Assembly: GCA_015069045.1 (NCBI GenBank)
Contig: SVJJ01000002.1
Span: forward strand, 62,001-126,000
Direction of reading: 5' to 3'
Length of the DNA: 64,000 bases
Origin: Oscillospiraceae bacterium
GTDB taxonomy: Bacteria; Bacillota; Clostridia; UBA1381; UBA9506
Part shown: one piece after another, positions 41,502 through 50,455 of the stretch
Layout: every line of letters starts with the position of its first letter
Numbering within the stretch: the stretch's first letter is position 1
The notes under the pieces: generated by a model
Database searches by the model: none
What the model was told of the DNA's origin: nothing
The model's input: only the letters and a program-made list of their open reading frames with translations
Translations under genes and position numbers: made by a program

Positions 41502-43184
41502 ATGCTGTTTTCATTACACATTCAAAACATTGCTCTGTTAGATGACGTTGAAATTGAGTTTAAGGATGGATTTAATGTCTTAACCGGCGAAACCGGTGCC
41601 GGCAAATCCATTCTCATTAGTTCTATCAATCTTTTATTAGGAGATCGTGCTAATCGAGAGTTAATTCGTCATGGCGCGGATCGCGCTTCGGTAAGTGGCT
41701 TGTTTTTTGTTAAAAATGATACCTTGCGCACTCAATTAATACAAAACGGTATTGATGTTGAGGAGGATGGCTCTCTCTTAATTACACGCCAGCTGCTACG
41801 TGACGGTAAAAATCTTTGCCGCATTGGTAATCGCCCCGCCACTTTAACTGAATTAAAGAATGTGAGTCAGCTACTTGTAAATATTCATGGACAGCATGAC
41901 AACCAGTCTTTACTGGATTCTCAAAAACACATTCATTTTTTGGATGGATTTTTAAAGGCCAAAGGTGTTGCAGCTATACGTGCATACCAGGATGCCTATG
42001 ATACCTGGCACAACTTGGCACATAAGGCAAAAGCATTAGATATGGACGAAACTGAACGGCTACGCAAAATCGATATCCTTTCCTATGAACTGAACGAAAT
42101 CCGCAGTGCAGCCTTAGAACCTGATGAGGAGGATGAGCTGAAGAAAAAGCGAGATGTAATTAACCATCGAATTCACTTAGAGCGAAGCGTGGGACAAGCC
42201 ATTACCGCTTTATGCGATAGTGCCGACGGCGATGATGCACGCCAGGCCTTGGCAATTGCTTCCGAAGCGCTGATGAGCGCTACTGAGCTGGATGCTGAAC
42301 TTGCTCCTTTAAACGAGTCTTTATCCGCATTAGTTGCCGAAACAGAAGATGTGGCTCGTTCCCTGCGCAACTATTTTGACCATTTGTCGGAAAACGACCA
42401 ATCTATTGACGAGATTGAATCTCGGTTAGATGTCATTTATAAGCTCAAAAGAAAATACGGCTCAACCATTGCTGATGTAATAGCCCATGGAGATGCCTGT
42501 GAAAAAGAATTAGCAGAACTGCAAACTGTCAAAGACCAAAAGGAAAAGACGGAAAAACTGTTATCTGAGGCACAGGAAAAGGCACAACAACATGCTAATG
42601 TTTTAACTTCCTTGCGGGAGAAAGCCATTCCTGTTGTTGAAAATGCCATTAATGAAACCCTGCATTTTCTAAACATGGCCGAGGCAGATTTTCAAATTAT
42701 GTTAACGTCTACGGCTCTCCATCGTTTTGGCGGAGAACAAATTAATTTCATGATTAAAACCAATGCCGGCGAGGATTACCTGCCCTTAACAAAAATTGTT
42801 TCCGGCGGTGAATTGTCCCGTATTATGTTGGCCATTAAATCCGTATTGACAGATGGGGATAATATTGAAACCCTGATCTTTGACGAGATTGATGCCGGCG
42901 TTAGCGGTATGGCCGCTCAAAAAATCGGACGTAAACTGAAATCCTTAGCAGAAAATAAACAAATTCTTTGTGTGACTCACTTAGCTCAAATTGCTGCTAT
43001 GGCCAACACCCATTTTCTTATTAGCAAAACCACAGAAGACGATCGCACAAAAACGGAAATATTACCCCTATCTCACCAGGCTCAGGTTAAGGAATTGGCT
43101 CGTATCATTAGCGGCGAGGCAGTAACGGAAACCACATTAAAACAAGCGGAGGAATTGATTGCCTTTGGAAAAAGAGATGATTAA
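41502..43184 (+). CDS. recN: DNA repair protein RecN
   Basis: RecN is an SMC-like ATPase that gathers broken DNA ends. The 560-residue protein has a Walker A GETGAGKSILISSINLLLG (about residues 30-48), long coiled coils (about 150-370), the signature VSGGELSRIMLAIKSV and Walker B TLIFDEIDAGVSG, then the final H-loop VTHLAQIAA. GCGGAGGAATT is the ribosome binding site. The next iron-sulfur gene overlaps its 3' end by 26 bases. Confidence 0.97.
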   Translation: MLFSLHIQNIALLDDVEIEFKDGFNVLTGETGAGKSILISSINLLLGDRANRELIRHGADRASVSGLFFVKNDTLRTQLIQNGIDVEEDGSLLITRQLLRDGKNLCRIGNRPATLTELKNVSQLLVNIHGQHDNQSLLDSQKHIHFLDGFLKAKGVAAIRAYQDAYDTWHNLAHKAKALDMDETERLRKIDILSYELNEIRSAALEPDEEDELKKKRDVINHRIHLERSVGQAITALCDSADGDDARQALAIASEALMSATELDAELAPLNESLSALVAETEDVARSLRNYFDHLSENDQSIDEIESRLDVIYKLKRKYGSTIADVIAHGDACEKELAELQTVKDQKEKTEKLLSEAQEKAQQHANVLTSLREKAIPVVENAINETLHFLNMAEADFQIMLTSTALHRFGGEQINFMIKTNAGEDYLPLTKIVSGGELSRIMLAIKSVLTDGDNIETLIFDEIDAGVSGMAAQKIGRKLKSLAENKQILCVTHLAQIAAMANTHFLISKTTEDDRTKTEILPLSHQAQVKELARIISGEAVTETTLKQAEELIAFGKRDD

Positions 43185-43830
43185 CCAATTAACCACATTG
43201 TTAACTGAACAAGGTGTTGCGCAACTAGGATTTTCATCGATCGCGCCACCTGAGGAATATGCACACCTGACCCACGCAATTTCTCTTGTTTTACCTCTTT
43301 CAAACGCTGTAGTCAACACAATTTGCAAGGGACCTACTCATACCTATTTTCATCATTACAGAACAGTAAATGCTTATTTAGACCGTCTGGCGTTATCCGC
43401 AGGTCTGTTTCTTGAGCGCCATGGCTGGCAATATGTTTGCGTGCCTGCCTCTCAAAGCATACAGGAATTTGTCGGTTTGTTTTCTCATAAAACCGCAGCT
43501 GTTCAAGCCGGTTTAGGCACAATTGGCCGCAGTGGGTTATTTCTGTCTGACCTGTTTGGTCCTCGGGTTCGCTTGGCTACTATTTTAACTGATGCAGATT
43601 TATCTGCCGGTTTTAAGCCTTTATCTGTAAAAAATCCCTGTGCCAATTGCATGGCATGTGTTAAAGCCTGCCCTGCTATGGCCATAACAGGAAAGACATA
43701 TGCTGAAATTGGAGATGCAATTATAGACCGAAATGCTTGCAGTGTACACATGAAAAATGCCTATCAAAAAATTGGTCGTGGTGCTGTGTGCGGTATATGT
43801 ATAAATGTTTGTCCTGTCGGTCGCAAATAA
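43159..43830 (+). CDS. QueG-like two-[4Fe-4S] ferredoxin-type protein
   Basis: The 223-residue protein has two [4Fe-4S] motifs (CANCMACVKACPAMAI and CSVHMKN...CGICINVCP) after an N-terminal domain with LGTIGRSGLFLSDLFGPRVR, which resembles the region around the active site of epoxyqueuosine reductase QueG. True QueG is about 380 residues with a cobalamin-binding part and a C-terminal HEAT repeat that are missing here. Such short relatives are common near recN in Clostridia; their substrate is unknown. The start is TTG 43159 with GGAGG six bases upstream; ATG 43177 is an alternative. Confidence 0.75.
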   Translation: MPLEKEMINQLTTLLTEQGVAQLGFSSIAPPEEYAHLTHAISLVLPLSNAVVNTICKGPTHTYFHHYRTVNAYLDRLALSAGLFLERHGWQYVCVPASQSIQEFVGLFSHKTAAVQAGLGTIGRSGLFLSDLFGPRVRLATILTDADLSAGFKPLSVKNPCANCMACVKACPAMAITGKTYAEIGDAIIDRNACSVHMKNAYQKIGRGAVCGICINVCPVGRK

Positions 43831-43895
43831 GCATAAAAATTAACAGTTGTTAAATAGTTCCAAACTATAAAAATCGGAAAATTATGTAAAAAAGA

Positions 43896-43924
43896 TTGCA
43901 AGATATTATAAAGTTATGTATAAT
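43896..43924 (+). promoter_or_regulatory. Sigma-A-like promoter for MreB/Mbl gene
   Basis: TTGCAA (43896-43901), 17 bases, TATAAT (43919-43924). Confidence 0.7.
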
Positions 43925-43966
43925 ATACCATATGAGGTGTAATTGTTATATCAGGGAGGGATACAA

Positions 43967-44977
43967 TTGTTTAAATTTGGTCAAGACATTGGTATTGATT
44001 TAGGAACTGCAACGGTGTTGGTGTATGTAAAAGGCCGAGGTGTTGTGTTGAAAGAACCTAGTGTTGTTGCTATTGACACAAACACAGGCAAAGTGTTAAA
44101 AGTTGGTGTGGAAGCACAAAATATGATTGGCCGAACCCCCGGTAATATCGTGGCCATTCGCCCTCTGAGAGATGGGGTTATCTCCGATTATGATACCACC
44201 GAGAAAATGATTCGCTATTTTTTGCGAAAGGTTTGCAAAAATAGATTTTTTAAACCCCGCGTGATGGTTTGTGTGCCAAGTCAGGCTACGGAGGTTGAAG
44301 AACGGGCTGTTACCGACGCTGCTACACAAGCAGGTGCGGGTAAAACATATATTATTGAAGAGCCGATTGCGGCTGCTATTGGTGCAGGGCTTGATATTGG
44401 AAAGCCCTACGGTAATATGATTGTTGATATCGGTGGTGGCACTGCCGATGTTGCTGTTATTTCATTAGGTGAAATTGTTGTTAGCGATTCAATTAAGGTG
44501 GCCGGAGATAAATTTGACGAGGCCGTTGTAAAATATATTCGCAAAAAACACAATATGATGATTGGCGATCGAACTGCTGAAGAGCTAAAGGTGGAGATTG
44601 GGTGTGTATACCCGCGTCCGGTAACTCTTGCAAAAGAAATAAAGGGTCGCTGCCTAGTGTCAGGGTTGCCTAAGGTGGTTACCATTACCTCGGAAGAAAT
44701 GTTAGAGGCCTTTAATGAATGCGCCATGCAAATTGTGGAGGCCGTTCATAACGTGTTAGAGAAAACACCTCCGGAATTGGTTGGCGACATCAGCTCCGGC
44801 GGGATTCTTCTGACCGGTGGCGGTAGCTTAATTTATGGTTTGGACAAGCTTCTTTCACGCGAAACAGGATTAGAGGTGTTTATAGCGGAAGATGCTGTTT
44901 TCTGTGTAGCTAAGGGAACCGGTATGTCCTTGGATTATATGGATAACATGAAACAAGGCACCCGTTATAGCTCGTAA
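43967..44977 (+). CDS. MreB/Mbl-family rod-shape protein
   Basis: The actin-like protein directs side-wall peptidoglycan synthesis as membrane-bound filaments. The 336-residue product begins MFKFGQDIGIDLGTATVLVY, has phosphate-binding DIGIDLGTAT, the RPLRDGVISDYD and NMIVDIGGGTADVAVISLG blocks and the adenosine motif GGILLTGGGSLIYG. It is closer to Mbl than MreB in its N-terminus and absence of mreC/mreD neighbours. The TTG at 43967 follows GGGAGGG by six bases; this start gives the conserved N-terminus. It is monocistronic between its promoter and terminator. Confidence 0.93.
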   Translation: MFKFGQDIGIDLGTATVLVYVKGRGVVLKEPSVVAIDTNTGKVLKVGVEAQNMIGRTPGNIVAIRPLRDGVISDYDTTEKMIRYFLRKVCKNRFFKPRVMVCVPSQATEVEERAVTDAATQAGAGKTYIIEEPIAAAIGAGLDIGKPYGNMIVDIGGGTADVAVISLGEIVVSDSIKVAGDKFDEAVVKYIRKKHNMMIGDRTAEELKVEIGCVYPRPVTLAKEIKGRCLVSGLPKVVTITSEEMLEAFNECAMQIVEAVHNVLEKTPPELVGDISSGGILLTGGGSLIYGLDKLLSRETGLEVFIAEDAVFCVAKGTGMSLDYMDNMKQGTRYSS

Positions 44978-44993
44978 TGGATTGAAATACAAT

Positions 44994-45037
44994 AAAAATC
45001 CACCTGCCACGAACAATAGAACATGCAGGTGGATTTT
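44994..45037 (+). terminator. Terminator after MreB/Mbl gene
   Basis: AAAAATCCACCTGC (44994-45007) with GCAGGTGGATTTT (45025-45037). Confidence 0.85.
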
Positions 45038-45048
45038 CATAATATCAT

Positions 45049-45088
45049 AAAAAACGGAGCTTATGATAAAATCATAGCTCCGTTTTTT
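45049..45088. terminator. Terminator of the rpsF-ssb-rpsR operon
   Basis: AAAAAACGGAGC (45049-45060) with GCTCCGTTTTTT (45077-45088) and inner ATGAT/ATCAT, directly adjoining the rpsR stop. Confidence 0.88.
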
Positions 45089-45322
45089 CTACTCAGCACT
45101 AAAAGGCAGAAGCGCAATATGTCTTGCACGTTTAATTGCCTCAGTAAGCTGTCTTTGATGTTTGGCGCAGGTACCGGTGATTCTTCTGGGAAGAATCTTG
45201 GCACGCTCAGAAACAAAACGTCTGAGCTTGGCTACATCCTTATAATCAATATAATCGATTTTATCTTGACAAAAAGCACAAACCTTTTTCTTCGCTTTTC
45301 TTCTCATTGGTTTTTCAGCCAT
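45089..45322 (-). CDS. rpsR: 30S ribosomal protein S18
   Basis: S18 binds S6 and the central domain of 16S rRNA. The 77-residue protein has a CAFCQDK zinc-like Cys pair (two Cys also in GTCAKHQ), [20 protein letters not shown] and the conserved [20 protein letters not shown]. It is the last gene of the classic rpsF-ssb-rpsR operon. The two Cys pairs indicate the zinc-containing (C+) form, in contrast to the Cys-less form of many bacteria. Confidence 0.98.
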   Translation of the reverse strand: MAEKPMRRKAKKKVCAFCQDKIDYIDYKDVAKLRRFVSERAKILPRRITGTCAKHQRQLTEAIKRARHIALLPFSAE

Positions 45323-45348
45323 GTAAAAACGCCTCCTTCCGGATCAAA

Positions 45349-45789
45349 TTAAAAAGGTAAATCCTCTTCTTCCACAGGCATAAATCCATCAATGTCGGCC
45401 GATGGTGCCTGGGGCGCAGCAGGTGCTTGCGGAACCGGATAAGCTTGTGCTTGATAGGAATCACCGGACTCACTTTTGCTTTGAGCAAACTCAACATCCT
45501 CAACAACCACCTCAGTAATATACCGCTTGTTACCGTTTTGGTCATCATAGGTTCTGGTTTGAATGCGTCCGTCTAATGCAATTCGCATACCCTTGGTAAA
45601 GTACCGACTGATAAACTCAGCAGTTTTATTCCAAGCAACACAACTGATAAAATCAGCCTGACGCTCCTCTCCCTGACGAACAAATCGGCGATCACAGGCA
45701 ACAGTAAAACTTACAACCGTTGTACCGGATTGCGTCGTTCTCAGTTCAGGGTCACGAGCAAGTCTGCCTACTAAAACAACCTTATTCAC
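45349..45789 (-). CDS. ssb: Single-stranded DNA-binding protein SSB
   Basis: SSB coats single-stranded DNA during replication and repair. The 146-residue protein has an OB fold (about 1-105; MNKVVLVGRLARDPELRTT, FTVACDRRFVRQGEERQADF) followed by a disordered Pro/Ala/Gln-rich linker and the acidic C-terminal tip VEEEDLPF, the partner-binding tail. It lies between rpsF and rpsR, which is the standard location. Confidence 0.98.
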   Translation of the reverse strand: MNKVVLVGRLARDPELRTTQSGTTVVSFTVACDRRFVRQGEERQADFISCVAWNKTAEFISRYFTKGMRIALDGRIQTRTYDDQNGNKRYITEVVVEDVEFAQSKSESGDSYQAQAYPVPQAPAAPQAPSADIDGFMPVEEEDLPF

Positions 45790-45820
45790 CTATCCTCATC
45801 CTTTCCGCCGCAAAAACCTT

Positions 45821-46135
45821 TTATTTGCTGATTTTTCTCTTCTCTTCTTTTTTAATAACAATATCACGCAAGATACCGTCAGTAATGCGATAAATTCTTT
45901 CCAACTCCTGCGGAAAATCCGGCTTGGCGCTGAACTGAATCAACACATAATAACCCTCGTTTAAATCATTGATTGGGTACGCCAATCTACGTTTACCCCA
46001 CTCGTCAACGGATTCAATTTCACCCGCGCCGGAAATCAATGACTTGAATTTTTCAACAAGGGCTGCGATTTTTTCTTCTTCTAAAGAAGCGTCAATCACA
46101 AAAATAGTTTCATACTTGTTGATGACTTCAATCAT
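45821..46135 (-). CDS. rpsF: 30S ribosomal protein S6
   Basis: S6 pairs with S18 on the platform of the 30S subunit. From the ATG at 46135 (MIEVINKYETIFVIDASLEE, 104 residues) the protein has the ferredoxin-like fold with SVDEWGKRRLAYPINDLNEGYYV. GGAGG lies 7 bases upstream; a GTG nine bases earlier overlaps this site. First gene of rpsF-ssb-rpsR behind a good promoter. Confidence 0.97.
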   Translation of the reverse strand: MIEVINKYETIFVIDASLEEEKIAALVEKFKSLISGAGEIESVDEWGKRRLAYPINDLNEGYYVLIQFSAKPDFPQELERIYRITDGILRDIVIKKEEKRKISK

Positions 46136-46217
46136 TTTTTTCACCTCCTTTTGGACTTTGGCTCTTTATCCTATGTAAAGAGCAAGGATTTATATCATAT
46201 TTAGATATAACATTATA

Positions 46218-46246
46218 AGTATAACTAAAAATTACATATTTGTCAA
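46218..46246 (-). promoter_or_regulatory. Promoter of rpsF-ssb-rpsR
   Basis: On the minus strand TTGACA (46241-46246), 17 bases, TATACT (46218-46223). Confidence 0.8.
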
Positions 46247-46424
46247 GTTCTTTTAAAAATCTTTTTCTTAGTCATATAAATTACACATATTGATGACAGA
46301 ACCCGCTTTACTTTTGCTGTGAGCAACGCCCAGCAAGCGGGGTTCACTACAATTTTGCATAGATACCAAGTACACTTTTCATATCCTGAACCGGCGCTTT
46401 TTATAGTGTAATGCCACATCCTCA

Positions 46425-46949
46425 TTATTTCATAGACAAATAGCCTGCGTTCTTTTTTATGTAATCTATACCGGACACAACGGTTAAAACCACCGCCAAC
46501 CAAATGCATACGGTCACAAACCAATGACTGCCAAACAGCAGCGCTAAGGTTAAAGCAACAAACTGCCACATTGTTTTTGCTTTGCCCCATATGCTGGCTG
46601 CAATCACATTCCCTTCAGCTGCCGCCGTAATGCGAATGCCAGACACAATAAATTCACGGGCTAAAATAATCACTACAACCCATGGAGATATTGTTCCCTC
46701 TGCCGTTAAACAAGCCAACGCAGCTGTAACCAGCATTTTATCCGCCAAGGGATCCATAATTTTACCAAAATCGGTAACCTGTCCGTTTTTACGAGCTAAA
46801 TATCCATCTGCCCAATCTGTAAAAAAAGCTACAACAAATACAATCGTACCAAACAAACGAGCACCATATATGAAATCCGATAACATAAAAACCATAAATA
46901 ACGGCACCAATATAATGCGTAACAAGGTCAATTTATTAGGTGTATTCAT
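46425..46949 (-). CDS. pgsA: Phosphatidylglycerophosphate synthase PgsA
   Basis: PgsA makes phosphatidylglycerol phosphate from CDP-diacylglycerol and glycerol 3-phosphate in the membrane. The 174-residue protein has several membrane segments and the CDP-alcohol phosphotransferase signature DWADGYLARKNGQVTDFGKIMDPLADK, with the DG...AR...G...D...D spacing intact. It overlaps rimO by four bases. I see an imperfect hairpin in the 190 bases before the rpsF operon promoter that may be its terminator. Confidence 0.96.
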   Translation of the reverse strand: MNTPNKLTLLRIILVPLFMVFMLSDFIYGARLFGTIVFVVAFFTDWADGYLARKNGQVTDFGKIMDPLADKMLVTAALACLTAEGTISPWVVVIILAREFIVSGIRITAAAEGNVIAASIWGKAKTMWQFVALTLALLFGSHWFVTVCIWLAVVLTVVSGIDYIKKNAGYLSMK

Positions 46950-48289
46950 TCGCCATCCTCCTCTAAAATTGCTCGACCAATCAGTTCATAGGCCTCTGCC
47001 TGGACAATTTCTACCGATACAAAATCCCCAGGAATCAGGGCATCCTCTGCACCAAAATATATAGTATTATCTACCTCAGGTGCGTCACCTGCCGAACGAC
47101 CAAAGTATAACAGACTTTCCTCATCATAGCCTTCAACAAGAACCGTAACTACAGTCCCTATTTTTTTTGCTTGCAGATCCATAGAGATTGTAGATTGTAC
47201 CTTTAAAATCTGTTCGGCTCGTTCATCTTTCACTTGTTGGGGTAATTGCCCATCTAAACGAGCCGCCGCTGTGTCCTCCTCCTGAGAATAGGCAAATGCA
47301 CCCAGCCGATCAAAACGCATATTTTCAACAAAGGTTAGAAGTTCCGAAAACTGTGCCTCTGTTTCACCGGGAAAACCGGCAATGACCGTTGTTCTCAGCA
47401 CAATACCAGGAATTTTTGCCCTCAATTTTTCTATCAAAGATACAAGTTGGTCATGGGTTAAATGGCGACCCATTCGTTTAAGCACAACATCATTTGCATG
47501 TTGAATGGGAATGTCCATATATTTAACCAGCTTATCCTCATGGGCAAAAACTTCAATCAGTTCATCTGTAATGGCTTCCGGATATAAGTAAAGCACCCGT
47601 ACCCATTGAATACCTGAAATGGAACAAAGCTGTTTTAACAACTCAGGTAAACAACTTTTTCCATATAAATCTGTACCATAGCGAGAAGTATCCTGAGCAA
47701 TAACAATTAATTCACGGACGCCACTCTCTACAAGCGCTTTAGCTTCACGAATAATTTCATCTATAGGACGGCTCCGATAGTGCCCGCGTAGTTTTGGAAT
47801 AATACAATAGGTACAGCAATTATCACACCCATCTGCAATCTTTAAATAAGCCATGTAATGTGGTGTAGAAAGCACACGGTTTTCCTCTGGCAAAGGGTCA
47901 TTCATATGACCATGCAAAACCACCTTTTCCCCTGCAAAGGCTCGTGTAATAACCTGTGCAATTTTGGTATAGTCACCGGTGCCAACAACAGCATCTACCT
48001 CCGGCAGTTCAGCTAAAATTTCATCATGATACCGTTCAGCCATACAACCACACACAATTAACAAACGGCAACGATTTTGTTTATAAGCTGCCATTTCTAA
48101 AATAGTTTGAATGGATTCTTCTTTGGCTGAATCAATAAAGGCGCAGGTGTTAACAATAATAATGTCTGCATCCTCAGGTTCAGAAGAAATTTCGTAACCT
48201 TCGTGACCTAAAACACCAAGCATAACCTCTGTATCTACCAAATTTTTAGCGCAGCCTAAAGAGACAATTCCGATATTCAATTCCATCAT
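46946..48289 (-). CDS. rimO: Ribosomal protein S12 methylthiotransferase RimO
   Basis: RimO is a radical SAM enzyme that methylthiolates Asp of ribosomal protein S12. The 447-residue protein has an N-terminal UPF0004 domain (NIGIVSLGCAKNLVDTEVML with the first cluster Cys), the radical-SAM motif DGCDNCCTYCIIPKLRG (CxxxCxxC), and a C-terminal TRAM domain. The SLGCAKNLVD block favours RimO over MiaB. rimO-pgsA is a common pair in Clostridia. Confidence 0.95.
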   Translation of the reverse strand: MMELNIGIVSLGCAKNLVDTEVMLGVLGHEGYEISSEPEDADIIIVNTCAFIDSAKEESIQTILEMAAYKQNRCRLLIVCGCMAERYHDEILAELPEVDAVVGTGDYTKIAQVITRAFAGEKVVLHGHMNDPLPEENRVLSTPHYMAYLKIADGCDNCCTYCIIPKLRGHYRSRPIDEIIREAKALVESGVRELIVIAQDTSRYGTDLYGKSCLPELLKQLCSISGIQWVRVLYLYPEAITDELIEVFAHEDKLVKYMDIPIQHANDVVLKRMGRHLTHDQLVSLIEKLRAKIPGIVLRTTVIAGFPGETEAQFSELLTFVENMRFDRLGAFAYSQEEDTAAARLDGQLPQQVKDERAEQILKVQSTISMDLQAKKIGTVVTVLVEGYDEESLLYFGRSAGDAPEVDNTIYFGAEDALIPGDFVSVEIVQAEAYELIGRAILEEDGE

Positions 48290-48291
48290 CC

Positions 48292-48621
48292 TTACTCTGC
48301 GTTTTCAATATTCTCCGGCTCTTCTAGAACACTATCTGCAACATTTTCAAGGGCATGTTCAGCTGCCTCAAGTGCCTGTGCCTTAGCCATATCCTCCGCC
48401 TCACGCTCAAGCTCTTGCTCCCGTGTTTCATTCACAATTAAAATCTTATCCTCTGCAATTTCTTCAACGGCACGAGTAATGCTTCTGGCTCCGTCCATGT
48501 TAGCTTCATCTTCACGACTTTCACCTAAAATCATGCGCGCACGCTTAGCGGCAGCAATAACCAGGGAATAACGATTTCCTGCTTTTTCCATAAGTTTCAT
48601 AATGGATGGGTACAACATCAT
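48292..48621 (-). CDS. rpoZ: RNA polymerase omega subunit
   Basis: Omega aids assembly of RNA polymerase beta-prime. The 109-residue protein starts MMLYPSIMKLMEKAGNRYSL and contains the omega core (about 1-70; VIAAAKRARMILGE, ITRAVEEIAEDKI). A ~40-residue Glu/Ala-rich tail follows, longer than in most omegas. AAAGGATT precedes the ATG. gmk lies immediately upstream, as in most bacteria. Confidence 0.93.
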   Translation of the reverse strand: MMLYPSIMKLMEKAGNRYSLVIAAAKRARMILGESREDEANMDGARSITRAVEEIAEDKILIVNETREQELEREAEDMAKAQALEAAEHALENVADSVLEEPENIENAE

Positions 48622-48622
48622 A

Positions 48623-49243
48623 TTAAATCAATCCTTTCTTTTGCTTAAAAACCTCTGTCAAAAATTCTGCATTACGCTCTGTCCGCATTTTTTCAGCATC
48701 AATAATAGCAGCAAGGCGCATAACAGCACTTTCAACGCTATCATTTAATAATATGTAATTATATTTTTCTATATTCGAATACTCCCACAAAGCGGTTTTT
48801 AATCGTTCCCGGATAACCGCCGGTTCCTCCGTTCCACGACCGCAAAGTCTATGCTCCAGTTCTGTAAGAGAAGGTGGCACGACAAACACAAATACAGCCT
48901 CAGGGAATTTACTTTGAACCTGCATAGCACCCTGCACTTCAATTTCCAAAATAACATCTCGGCCCGCTGCAAGTTGTTCCTCTACCTTTTCCCGTGGCGT
49001 TCCATAATAATTTTGACAGAAACATGCCCATTCAATAAATCCGTTTTGTGCAATCATAGAACGAAAGGTTTCTTCTGACAAAAAATAATAGCTTTCCCCC
49101 TCCCTTTCACCAGGGCGCGGGAGCCGCGTTGTGGCAGAAACAGATAAATGAACCTCCGGTTTTTTGTCCATTAGAGCCTTGCATATGGTGCCTTTTCCAG
49201 CACCAGAGGGGCCAGAAATCACCACAAGAAGTCCTCTACTCAT
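48623..49243 (-). CDS. gmk: Guanylate kinase Gmk
   Basis: Gmk phosphorylates GMP to GDP. The 206-residue protein has the P-loop [20 protein letters not shown], the GMP-binding [21 protein letters not shown] and the LID region of membrane-associated guanylate kinase type. Its start overlaps the remA stop by 8 bases, and rpoZ follows after one base. The remA-gmk-rpoZ order is standard in Firmicutes. Confidence 0.97.
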   Translation of the reverse strand: MSRGLLVVISGPSGAGKGTICKALMDKKPEVHLSVSATTRLPRPGEREGESYYFLSEETFRSMIAQNGFIEWACFCQNYYGTPREKVEEQLAAGRDVILEIEVQGAMQVQSKFPEAVFVFVVPPSLTELEHRLCGRGTEEPAVIRERLKTALWEYSNIEKYNYILLNDSVESAVMRLAAIIDAEKMRTERNAEFLTEVFKQKKGLI

Positions 49244-49508
49244 CTGCTACTTCCTCCTCAATGTTAACTTCCTCATAGTCATTTAAGCGATTTGCAACAG
49301 TAGTTGGTTGCACAGCTGATAACACAATATGGTCGCTATCCATAATAATAACGGCTCGTGTGCGACGACCATAAGTGGCATCAATCAGCATACTTCTGTC
49401 TCTTGCTTCCTGAATCATTCTCTTAATAGGTGCAGATTCTGGTGAAACAACAGCAACCATCCGTTGGGAAGATACAATATTACCAAAGCCAATATTAATC
49501 AGTTTCAT
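49236..49508 (-). CDS. remA: RemA-family regulator (DUF370)
   Basis: RemA is a DNA-binding protein that activates matrix and osmoprotection genes in Bacillus subtilis. From the ATG at 49508 ([20 protein letters not shown], 90 residues) the family core is complete: [41 protein letters not shown] precedes this start; the open frame extends 8 codons further but adds a Lys/Glu-rich leader. It lies between yicC and gmk as usual. Confidence 0.93.
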   Translation of the reverse strand: MKLINIGFGNIVSSQRMVAVVSPESAPIKRMIQEARDRSMLIDATYGRRTRAVIIMDSDHIVLSAVQPTTVANRLNDYEEVNIEEEVADE

Positions 49509-49568
49509 CTTTTTCTCCTTTTCTTTTGGCACAAAAGGGATAAACCCTCCATGCCCATTCCATATAAA

Positions 49569-50453
49569 CTATTCAATATTTTGAATTTGTTCACGCAGTT
49601 TTTCAATCTCTGCCTTCATATTAACAACGCATTTAGCAACTGTTAAATCATTAGCCTTAGAACCAATGGTGTTGATCTCACGGTTCATCTCCTGAACCAA
49701 AAAGTCTAATTTACGACCAATGCCACCGGTTTCTTTCAGAATATTCTCCATTTCCACAAAATGGCTTCTCAAACGAACCGTTTCCTCACTAACGCAAAGC
49801 TTGTCCGCCATTAAAGCTACCTCCGTTAAAAACCGGGATTCGTCTACGGGTGTGTCCCCCAAAAGCTCCCGCATCCGTTCTCGCAAACGGTCTGCATATT
49901 GGTTGGCGGCCTGGGCCGCCAACTCCTCAACACGAGAAAGCTCTGTCAAAACATTTTGCGCCCGCATCCGAAGGTCATTTGCCATTCGAGCACCTTCTCG
50001 TTCACGCATAGCTTCAAAATCATCCACTGCTTTTTCTAAGCAACCGGACACCATGGACCACACTGCTTCTTGGTCTTCTTCCTCTTGTCGAACAATAAAA
50101 ATATCACTAAACCGTGTTAAATCAGATAGGCCGATTTCTCCCCCTAGGTTACAACTTCTTTGAATATCACGTAAAACCTCATAATAATTCTGCAATAGCC
50201 CTTCGTCTAAAGAGACTGCCTTTTTCTGACTTTCATAACTTTCAAAATACACAGACACATCAATTTTACCACGATGTACTCGTTTGCCGACATAGTCCTT
50301 AATTTTATCTTCCAAATAGCTATACATGCGCGAGACTTTAATGTTAATATCGCAATATCGATGATTAACACTACGCAAATCAATCACTATTTTCTTTTGC
50401 GCATCAATGCTTTCATAGCGACCATATCCGGTCATACTTTTGATTGTATTCAT
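49569..50453 (-). CDS. yicC: YicC/YloC-family endoribonuclease
   Basis: YicC-type proteins are hexameric ribonucleases. The 294-residue product begins MNTIKSMTGYGRYESI, with the family N-terminus and VDLRSVNHRYCDINIKVSRM, and ends with the conserved LDFLVQEMNREINTIGSKA and VVNMKAEIEKLREQIQN. The second ATG (50453) is better spaced from GAGGG than the first (50456). Its start overlaps the mnmG stop. It heads the yicC-remA-gmk-rpoZ block. Confidence 0.94.
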   Translation of the reverse strand: MNTIKSMTGYGRYESIDAQKKIVIDLRSVNHRYCDINIKVSRMYSYLEDKIKDYVGKRVHRGKIDVSVYFESYESQKKAVSLDEGLLQNYYEVLRDIQRSCNLGGEIGLSDLTRFSDIFIVRQEEEDQEAVWSMVSGCLEKAVDDFEAMREREGARMANDLRMRAQNVLTELSRVEELAAQAANQYADRLRERMRELLGDTPVDESRFLTEVALMADKLCVSEETVRLRSHFVEMENILKETGGIGRKLDFLVQEMNREINTIGSKANDLTVAKCVVNMKAEIEKLREQIQNIE

Positions 50454-50455
50454 CA

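Noticed and set aside
46243-46590. 115-codon minus-strand frame overlapping pgsA in another frame
   Set aside because: Mostly covers the pgsA coding region in a different frame, contains no recognisable domain and has no ribosome binding site.
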